Assembly (NCBI RefSeq): GCF_900188005.1
Contig: NZ_FZNR01000003.1
Location: 248,001 to 312,000, forward strand
Length of the DNA stretch: 64,000 nucleotides
Direction: 5' to 3'
Source of the DNA: Actinoplanes regularis
GTDB lineage: Bacteria; Actinomycetota; Actinomycetes; Mycobacteriales; Micromonosporaceae
Part shown: positions 58,071 to 64,000 of the stretch, in pieces
How positions within the stretch are numbered: the first letter of the stretch is position 1
How the letters are laid out: every line of letters starts with the position of its first letter
The notes under the pieces: generated by a model
The model's database searches: none
The model's input: only the letters and a program-made list of their open reading frames with translations
What the model was told of the DNA's origin: nothing
Translations under genes and position numbers: made by a program

Positions 58071-59258
58071 ATGCGCGCCGGCCCCAGCCAGGAAGAGGTT
58101 CGCCGGCACAACCTCGGAACCCTGCTGCGGTACGTGCATGTGCACGGCGCCACCTCCCGGGCGGAACTGACCACCCGGCTCGGCCTCAACCGCAGCACGA
58201 TCGGGGCACTCACCGCCGAGCTGACCAGCGCTGGTCTGGTCAGCGAGGCGGTCCCGAAAGAGACCGGCCGGGCCGGGCGACCCTCGCTGGTCGTCCGGCC
58301 CGAGTCGGAGAAGATCTTCGCGTACGCCCTCAGCATCGAAGTGGATCGCCTGCGTGCCGCCCGCATCGGGCTGGGCGGGAAGATCCTGGAACAGTACGAG
58401 ACCGTCCGGCCGCCCGGGATGAGCGCGGACGAGGCGGTCGAGCCGCTGGCCCGGTTCGTCCGGGCGATGCACGACCAGGTTCCGGACGACAGCCGCTGCG
58501 TGGGCAGTGGCCTCGCGGTGGCCGGCATGGTGCGCCGCGAGGACGGCATGGTCCGGCTCGCGCCGACCATCGGCTCGGTCGAGGAACCGGTCGGCGCGGC
58601 CCTGCGGGCGGAGCTCGGCGCGCCGGGCGCGCTCAGCATCGCCAACCACGCCGACGCCTGCGCGCTCGCCGAACACGCCCGGGGCGCGGCCGTCGGCTGC
58701 GACAACGTCGTCTACCTGTACGGCGACGTCGGTGTCGGCGGCGGCATCGTGACCGGCGGGCGCCGGGTCACCGGGCACGGCGGGTACGGCGGCGAGGTCG
58801 GCCACATGGTGGTCAACCCGTACGGCCGGCCGTGCCACTGCGGCTCCCGCGGCTGCTGGGAGACCGAGATCGCGGAGCACGCGCTGCTGCATCTGGCCGG
58901 GCGGGCCGATCGGACCGGCCGGGACGCGGTGCTCGACGTGGTGGACGCCGCGGTCCGCGGGGACAGCCAGGCCCAGCACGCCCTGCGGCACGTCGGCGAC
59001 TGGATCGGCTTCGGCGTCGGCAACCTGGTCAACATCTTCAACCCGGAGGTGGTGATCTTCGGGGGCACGCTGCGCGACGTCTACCTGGTCGCCGCCGCCC
59101 AGATCCGCAGCCGGCTCAACGCGGTCGGCCTGCCGGCCTGCCGGGAGCACGTCCGGTTGCGCACCCCGGAGCTCGGTTCGGACGCAGCCCTGATCGGTGC
59201 GGCGGAGCTTGCCTTCGAGCACCTTCTGGAAGATCCGCTGCTGGGCGCGGAGCACTGA
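58071..59258 (+). CDS. ROK-family transcriptional regulator (Rok7B7-like)
   Basis: 395 residues. N-terminal winged helix (about 8-70: HNLGTLLRYVHVHGATSRAEL, LGLNRSTIGALTAELTSAG). Sugar-kinase-like domain with GDVGVGGGIVTGGRRV, the zinc site CHCGSRGCWE (residues 255-264) and NIFNPEVVIFGG. Position directly after xylFGH matches Streptomyces, where Rok7B7 represses xylose uptake and affects carbon control and antibiotic production. ATG at 58071 with GGGGAC upstream; a TTG at 58047 also in frame. Confidence 0.88.
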   Translation: MRAGPSQEEVRRHNLGTLLRYVHVHGATSRAELTTRLGLNRSTIGALTAELTSAGLVSEAVPKETGRAGRPSLVVRPESEKIFAYALSIEVDRLRAARIGLGGKILEQYETVRPPGMSADEAVEPLARFVRAMHDQVPDDSRCVGSGLAVAGMVRREDGMVRLAPTIGSVEEPVGAALRAELGAPGALSIANHADACALAEHARGAAVGCDNVVYLYGDVGVGGGIVTGGRRVTGHGGYGGEVGHMVVNPYGRPCHCGSRGCWETEIAEHALLHLAGRADRTGRDAVLDVVDAAVRGDSQAQHALRHVGDWIGFGVGNLVNIFNPEVVIFGGTLRDVYLVAAAQIRSRLNAVGLPACREHVRLRTPELGSDAALIGAAELAFEHLLEDPLLGAEH

Positions 59259-59299
59259 TCGCCCGATCACCCGGGACGCGCGAAGGGCTCCGGAAGATC

Positions 59300-59312
59300 T
59301 ATGCTGCCGCGC
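59300..59312 (+). promoter_or_regulatory. -10 box and N7 of a predicted leaderless promoter
   Basis: TATGCT (59300-59305), seven bases, ATG at 59313. This would drive the unknown gene and the two M16-like genes. Confidence 0.5.
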
Positions 59313-60257
59313 ATGCCCCCGCACCACCCGGTACTGGACCCCGCTGTCGCGTATCCGAAGATCACCCAACTTCGTTCCGTTCTGGACGCACGGGACTGGC
59401 CCGCCGCCCGGAAGCTGCTCGACACCGCCGAACCGATCGAGCGTGACTGTCTGATCCAGGACCGCGACGAGAGCGCCGGCCTGGAGGAGTTCCTGCGCGG
59501 CGTGCTGCTCGAGGATCCGGACGACAGCACGGCCGGCGCGCTGCTCGGTCAGCACCTGATCCACGCCGCCTGGGAGATCCGGACCAGCCAGCGGGCGAAC
59601 AAAGTCAGCCGGGAGCAGTTCGCCGGCTTCCGCCGGGTACTGCTCCAAGCGGAGATCGCGCTGATCGACGCGGCCGCGCGCACCCCGGGCGATCCGGCGA
59701 TCTGGACCGCCCGGCTGACCACCGCCCGGGGTCTGCAACTGGGTCTGTCGGAGGCCCGCCGCCGGTACGACCGGCTCGCCGAGGCCGCCCCGCATCACTT
59801 CCCCGCCCAGCGGCAGCTGCTGCAGGAGCTCTGTCCAAAGTGGAGAGGCACCTGGGAGAAGGTGCACACGTTCGCTCGAGAGGCGGCCGGGGCCGCGCCG
59901 CCCGGCGCGCTGAACGCGGTGCTGATCCCCGAGGTGCACCTGGAGCACTGGGGGGACTTGGACAGCCATTCGGAACGGCAGGCCTACCTCCGGTCGGACC
60001 AGGTGCGCAACGAGGTGTACGAGGCGGCCCGGCGCTCCGTCTGGCATCCCGACTTCCGTCGTACCCACGGCTGGGTTTCCGTGATGAGCACCTTCGCCGC
60101 GGTCTTCGCGCTCCTCGACGACATGCCGGCGGTCGCCTCGCTCTTCACCGCCCTGGGCGATCTGGCCTCCGAGCGGCCATGGTCCTACCTCGGCGACCCG
60201 GCCACCGTCATCAGCCAGTACCGGGCCCGCGCGCTGCCCGGCGGAGGCGCCGCGTGA
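59313..60257 (+). CDS. hypothetical protein before the M16-like pair
   Basis: 314 residues, soluble, mostly helical, no signal peptide. It has pairs of helices like TPR repeats (DWPAARKLLDTAEPIERD, AGALLGQHLIHAAWEIRTSQ, FAGFRRVLLQAEIALIDAAA) and a segment WEKVHTFAREAAGAAPPGA that resembles the DUF4034 family, although I am not sure. Function unknown. Its TGA overlaps the GTG of the next gene, so it is coupled with the M16-like proteins. ATG at 59313 chosen for the promoter spacing; ATG at 59301 would overlap the -10 box. Confidence 0.7.
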   Translation: MPPHHPVLDPAVAYPKITQLRSVLDARDWPAARKLLDTAEPIERDCLIQDRDESAGLEEFLRGVLLEDPDDSTAGALLGQHLIHAAWEIRTSQRANKVSREQFAGFRRVLLQAEIALIDAAARTPGDPAIWTARLTTARGLQLGLSEARRRYDRLAEAAPHHFPAQRQLLQELCPKWRGTWEKVHTFAREAAGAAPPGALNAVLIPEVHLEHWGDLDSHSERQAYLRSDQVRNEVYEAARRSVWHPDFRRTHGWVSVMSTFAAVFALLDDMPAVASLFTALGDLASERPWSYLGDPATVISQYRARALPGGGAA

Positions 60258-61942
60258 TCAGCCAGGTCGAGGTCGACGGGGTGCCGGCGGTGCTCGCGCC
60301 GACCACCGGCCCGTTGCACGCCGGCCTGGTCTTCCGGGTCGGGGTGGCCGACGAGCCGTTGCCCCGCCGGGGAGTGACCAGGCTCGTCGAGCACCTCGCG
60401 CTGGACGGCCTCGGCACCGCGGACCAGCAGCACAACGGCATGACCGGCACGGAGCACACCTTCTTCCACGTGCAGGGCACCGCGGAGGAGATCACCGGGT
60501 TCCTCGGCGCGGTCTGCGACGCGCTGCGCGAGCCGGACTCCGGGCGCATCGAGCGGGCCCGGGAACGGCTGCGCGCCGACGAGAGCGGCACCGACCCGCT
60601 CGCGCTGTGGCGGCACGGCGCCCGGGACTTCGGCCGGACCGGCTACCCCGAGTGGGGCCTGGACGGGCTCGGGGAGCAGGAACTGCGGGACTGGATCGCG
60701 CGGTTCTTCAACCGGGAGAACGCGGCGCTCTGGATCGCCGGCGACGGGGTGCCGGACGGGCTGAAACTGCACCTGCCCTCCGGGGAGCGGCAACCCGGCC
60801 CGGAGCCCTCCTCGGCGCTGCCGGTCACCCCGGCCTGGTTCGCCGGGCCGGACAACGAGGTCGCCTGGGACACGACGGTCCGTCGCGAGGCGCGCGCCGC
60901 GATCTTCGCCAACGTGCTGGAACGGCAGATGTTCCGGGAGCTCCGGCAGCGCGACGGGATCTCGTACACGGTCCGGACCGATTACCAGCCGCGGTCCGGC
61001 GGCACCGCACGGATCGTCGCCTACGCCGACGCGCTCCCGGAGAAGCGGGAGGCGGCCCTCGGCGGGCTGGCCGACGTGCTGGCGGCACTGCGGGTCGGCC
61101 GGATCGACCCGGACGACGTGGCCACCGTGATCGCGCTGACCGCGGACGGGCTGACCGAGGCGGACACCCGCGGCGGCCGGCTGCCCGGGCAGGCGTTCAA
61201 TCTGCTCTCCGGTCGTGCGGTGACGGATCTCGAGGAGGCGGTCGCCGAGGTGCGAGCCGTCACGCGAGAGGACGTGGCCGAGGTGGCGGTGGCGGCGTAC
61301 GAAGCCGGCCTGCTGATGACGCCGGCCGGCACCCGCGCCGACTGGGCCGGGTACACCGCCGCGCCGACGCACTCCGAGTCGGCCGTCGCCGGCCGGGTCC
61401 ACAGGGCGGTCCGCAACCCCCGGCACCACCTGGTCAGTGGCCCGGACGGGGTGAGTCACGTGGCCGGCGAGGAGGCCACCACGGTTCGGTACGACGAGTG
61501 CGCGGTCCTGCTCGCCTGGCCGGACGGCGCTCGGCAGCTGATCGGCCGGGACGCGATCGTGGTCGGCGTCGAGCCGCGGGTGTACCGGAAGGCCGACGCG
61601 GTAACCCGCGAGGTGGACGCCCGGGTGCCGGCCGAACTGCGGATCGCGATGCCGGCCCGGGACCCGGACCGGATCCCACAGCCACCGCCGAAACAGCGGC
61701 GATCCCCGATGGAGTGGATTGCGCCGTACTGGAATCTTCTGGTCTTCGGTTCCGCGGGTCTGGTTCTGGTGGGCGTCGCGGCGACGTCGATCGGGTTCGT
61801 CCTCACCGGGCGGTCGTTGTTCGGCGACGGCCGACAAACCGATCTCGGCATCTCGGCCATGTGTCTCGTGCTCGCCGGCGTGCTGAACCGGACAACCCTG
61901 CTTGATCTGCGGGAACTGCGCAACCGATGGGTGAACCGATGA
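60254..61942 (+). CDS. membrane-anchored M16-peptidase-like protein, zinc site altered
   Basis: 562 residues. N-terminal 430 residues look like M16 (insulinase/MPP) peptidase domains: HAGLVFRVGVADEPLPRRG, then RLVEH at residues 43-47 where active enzymes have HxxEH, so the first zinc ligand His is Arg. Position 109 is Asp where the paralogue has Glu. The middle ISYTVRTDYQPRSGG is the second-domain R/Y-type motif. The last 100 residues hold about two or three transmembrane helices (from YWNLLVFGSAGLVLVGVAAT). It is coupled on both sides by four-base overlaps. Probably a non-catalytic partner of the next protein. Confidence 0.78.
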   Translation: MISQVEVDGVPAVLAPTTGPLHAGLVFRVGVADEPLPRRGVTRLVEHLALDGLGTADQQHNGMTGTEHTFFHVQGTAEEITGFLGAVCDALREPDSGRIERARERLRADESGTDPLALWRHGARDFGRTGYPEWGLDGLGEQELRDWIARFFNRENAALWIAGDGVPDGLKLHLPSGERQPGPEPSSALPVTPAWFAGPDNEVAWDTTVRREARAAIFANVLERQMFRELRQRDGISYTVRTDYQPRSGGTARIVAYADALPEKREAALGGLADVLAALRVGRIDPDDVATVIALTADGLTEADTRGGRLPGQAFNLLSGRAVTDLEEAVAEVRAVTREDVAEVAVAAYEAGLLMTPAGTRADWAGYTAAPTHSESAVAGRVHRAVRNPRHHLVSGPDGVSHVAGEEATTVRYDECAVLLAWPDGARQLIGRDAIVVGVEPRVYRKADAVTREVDARVPAELRIAMPARDPDRIPQPPPKQRRSPMEWIAPYWNLLVFGSAGLVLVGVAATSIGFVLTGRSLFGDGRQTDLGISAMCLVLAGVLNRTTLLDLRELRNRWVNR

Positions 61943-63630
61943 TCACGCGACGCGAAGTGGACGGGGTGCCGACGCTGCTCGCCCCGACGAGCGGGCCGAT
62001 GCACGCCGGCCTCGCGTTCCGGGTCGGGTTCGCCGACGAGCCGCTCGCCAAGCGCGGCATCACGCACCTGATCGAGCACCTCGCGCTGTACTCGTTCGGG
62101 GTGGCCGACTACCACTACAACGGTGCCACCGGAGTGGAGTACACCTACTTCCACATGCGGGGCAGCGAGGCGGACATCGTCAGGTTCCTGAACGGGGTCT
62201 GCGCCAGCCTGATCGACCTGCCGATGCAGCGGCTCGCGGTGGAGAAGGAGATCCTGCGGACCGAGCAGAACGGCCGGGGCGAGGGCCCTACCGACGGGCT
62301 GGCCCTCTGGCGGCACGGTGCCCGGGACTACGGCATGCCGTCCTACCCGGAGTGGGGGCTCACCGGCTTCACCCCGGACGACCTGCGGGCCTGGGTGGCG
62401 CGCTGGTTCACCACGGAGAACGCGGCGCTCTGGATCGCCGGGCCGGATGTGCCCGCCGGGCTGCGCCTCACCCTGCCGCGCGGCGAGCGCCGCCCGGTGC
62501 CGGCCGCGTCGTCCGCTCTCCCGGTACGCCCCGCCTACTTCCCCGGCCCGGCCAACGTCGTGGCCTGGAACACGGTGGTGCCCCGGCAGCCCGCCGCGGC
62601 AGTGTTCGGCGGCGTGCTGGAGCGGGCGCTGTTCCGCTCGCTGCGCCAGGAGAGCGGCCTCTCCTCCACCGTGCAGACCGACTATGACCCGCGGGGCGAT
62701 GGCAGCGCCGTGCTCACCGCGCTCGCCGACGCGCTGCCGGAGAAGCAGGACGCCCTGCTCGGCGGATTCGTCGACGTGCTGGCCACGGCCCGGGTCGGCC
62801 GGATCGACCCGGCCGAGGTGGCGGCCGTGGTGAGGCAGCGCTGCGAAGACCTGGTCCGGGCCGAGGAGGTCGGCGCCCGGCTGCCGGGGCAGGCGTTCAA
62901 CCTGCTCACCGGCCGCCCGGTGCAGAGCCTCGACGAGGTGCTGGCCGAGCTGCGCGCGGTCACCCGGGAGGACGTCGCCGAGGTGGGCCGGGCCGCGGTC
63001 GCCGAAGGGCTGCTGATGACGCCGGAGCGGACCACCGCCGACTGGGCCGGGTACGCCGAGGCGCCGCACAACTCACCGAAAGCGGTGCAGGGCACCGTCT
63101 ATCCCTCGCTGGAGCGGCCGGACTGGCGGCTGATCGCGGGTGAGCAGGGCGTCAGCTCGATCGACGGGGAATCGACGGCAACGGTCCGGTTCGACCACTG
63201 CGCCGCGGTGCTGGTCTGGCCGGACGGCGCCCGCCGGTTCGTCGGCGACGACGGCATCCAGGTCCACATCGAGCCGACCCTGTTCGGCAGCGGACACGCC
63301 GTGGTCGCCGCGCTGGACGCCCGGGTGCGGCCGGAGCTGCGCGCCACGATGCCGGCGCGAGACCCGTCGCGGATCCCGGTGCCCCGGCCCCCGGCGGCGC
63401 CGGTGCCGGTGGTCCCGGAGCCCAGTAGGGCCAGCATGATCGTGCTCCTGGTCGTGCTGATCCCGGTGCTGGTGCTCTGCGGCGGGTTCGGCCTGCTGAT
63501 GGGCGTCGACGCGATTGTCGAGGCCGAGGATCGCGGTTACGCGATCGGTATCGCGCTGTTCAGTCTCGGTCTCGCGGCCGGCGCCGGGTACGGGGTGCTC
63601 CAGGCCGTGCGGCGGTTGCGGAGCAGCTGA
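61939..63630 (+). CDS. membrane-anchored M16-peptidase-like protein, HxxEH intact
   Basis: 563 residues, paralogue of the preceding protein over its whole length. The zinc motif HLIEH is intact (residues 43-47) and E109 in LRTEQ, or E102/E104, may be the third ligand. SSTVQTDYDPRGDG is the second-domain motif. C-terminal region: RPPAAPVPVVPEPSR linker, then two transmembrane helices (about 498-520 and 530-552). ATG at 61939 overlaps the previous stop (ATGA) and makes the N-termini of the paralogues align (MITRREVDGVP / MISQVEVDGVP); an ATG at 61927 is four codons earlier. Confidence 0.82.
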   Translation: MITRREVDGVPTLLAPTSGPMHAGLAFRVGFADEPLAKRGITHLIEHLALYSFGVADYHYNGATGVEYTYFHMRGSEADIVRFLNGVCASLIDLPMQRLAVEKEILRTEQNGRGEGPTDGLALWRHGARDYGMPSYPEWGLTGFTPDDLRAWVARWFTTENAALWIAGPDVPAGLRLTLPRGERRPVPAASSALPVRPAYFPGPANVVAWNTVVPRQPAAAVFGGVLERALFRSLRQESGLSSTVQTDYDPRGDGSAVLTALADALPEKQDALLGGFVDVLATARVGRIDPAEVAAVVRQRCEDLVRAEEVGARLPGQAFNLLTGRPVQSLDEVLAELRAVTREDVAEVGRAAVAEGLLMTPERTTADWAGYAEAPHNSPKAVQGTVYPSLERPDWRLIAGEQGVSSIDGESTATVRFDHCAAVLVWPDGARRFVGDDGIQVHIEPTLFGSGHAVVAALDARVRPELRATMPARDPSRIPVPRPPAAPVPVVPEPSRASMIVLLVVLIPVLVLCGGFGLLMGVDAIVEAEDRGYAIGIALFSLGLAAGAGYGVLQAVRRLRSS

Positions 63631-63647
63631 CCCTCAGGTTCACGAGG

Positions 63648-63659
63648 CAGGATGACGGG
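63648..63659 (+). promoter_or_regulatory. -10 box and N6 of a predicted leaderless promoter
   Basis: CAGGAT (63648-63653), six bases, then GTG at 63660. Confidence 0.35.
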
Positions 63660-64000
63660 GTGAGGAAATCGTTCCGGGCCGGGTTCTCCGGCGTGGCGGC
63701 GGCCGCGGCCGCGCTCGGGATGGCGGAGCTGCTCGCGGTCTTCGCCGGGGCGCGATCGGCGCCGCTGGTGGCGGTCGGCGGCGTGGTCGTCGATCACGTG
63801 CCGGCCGCGGTGAAGGACTTCGGCGTCGCGGTGTTCGGGGTGCACGACAAGACCGCCCTGCTCAGCGGCACGGCGATCCTCCTCGGTCTCTACGCGTACG
63901 GGCTCGGGGTGCTGGCCCGCCGCCGGTGGCCGGTCGCGATCGGCGGGATCGTGCTGTTCGGGGTGGTCGGCGCGGTGGCCGCGCTGACCCGGCCGGGTGC
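63660..64000 (+). CDS. membrane molybdopterin-dependent oxidoreductase, N-terminal part (truncated)
   Basis: 113 residues visible before the window ends; no stop. MRKSFRAGFSGVAAAAAALG, then GMAELLAVFAGARSAPLVAVGG, VVVDHVPAAVKDFGVAVFG, HDKTALLSGTAILLGLYA and VGAVAALTRPG. This matches the N-terminal membrane domain (about four helices) of actinobacterial sulfite-oxidase-like molybdopterin enzymes; the catalytic domain would follow outside the window. GTG start, GTGAGG, 29 bases after the M16 gene. Confidence 0.75.
   Translation, partial: MRKSFRAGFSGVAAAAAALGMAELLAVFAGARSAPLVAVGGVVVDHVPAAVKDFGVAVFGVHDKTALLSGTAILLGLYAYGLGVLARRRWPVAIGGIVLFGVVGAVAALTRPG

Noticed and set aside
56664..60068. Minus-strand open frame of about 1130 codons antisense to xylH and the ROK gene
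   Set aside because: Same reasons; no ribosome binding site or promoter, and the plus strand is clearly coding.

Overview
The window is 64 kb of high-GC chromosomal DNA from an actinobacterium. The order rplN..rplQ-truA, rplM-rpsI-glmM, glmS, nnr, alr-tsaE-tsaB-rimI-tsaD, groES-groEL1 matches the conserved block known from Mycobacterium and Streptomyces. A CvnABCD conservon, a xylFGH-rok7B7 module and a thiE-O-S-G-D cluster with glycine oxidase fit Micromonosporaceae (Actinoplanes-like); the genus is inference from gene content and style, not from a database search. I see no tRNA or rRNA gene, insertion sequence, integrase, CRISPR array or prophage.

Layout. 62-12727: spc and alpha ribosomal operons (rplN to rplO, secY-adk-map, infA-rpmJ-rpsM-rpsK-rpsD-rpoA-rplQ-truA), with a DUF1707 membrane gene between map and infA. 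12774-15939: a membrane-anchored unknown, an RsmC-like methyltransferase and an ABC-F ATPase. 16011-21763: thiamine synthesis behind a TPP riboswitch whose 3' end contains the thiE ribosome binding site. 21820-23788: a secreted RNase Sa-type ribonuclease and a polytopic unknown on the minus strand. 24396-28952: a four-gene conservon (NIT-domain kinase, roadblock protein, DUF742 protein, small GTPase), followed by a HemD-like winged-helix regulator of NnaR type. 30936-37351: rplM-rpsI, glmM, an aminotransferase plus MmpS-like pair on the minus strand, and glmS. 37390-39122: an EspC-like small protein with a DUF1023 alpha/beta-hydrolase (minus). 39254-46858: acpS, nnr, alr, a hydrolase, and t6A genes tsaE/tsaB/tsaD with ung and rimI between them. 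46901-50382: a heterodimeric ABC exporter whose ATPase motifs are split between the two subunits. 50390-52423: groES-groEL1 (minus) under a promoter bracketed by two CIRCE elements. 52650-54411: a THUMP-like methyltransferase and a YbaK deacylase. 54739-59258: xylF-xylG-xylH and a ROK regulator. 59313-63630: an unknown followed by two membrane-anchored M16-peptidase-like paralogues, one with and one without the first zinc ligand. 63660 to the end: the start of a membrane molybdopterin oxidoreductase.

How it works together. Most of the window is housekeeping: translation, secretion, cell-wall precursor supply (glmM, glmS, alr), t6A modification, chaperonins and thiamine. The less ordinary parts are the one-site ABC exporter, the M16 pair, the conservon next to a nitrate-type regulator, two facing DnaA boxes upstream of acpS, and a repeated leaderless promoter style. 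In that style a TANNNT-like -10 box ends six or seven bases before the start codon. I used it to choose about a dozen starts.
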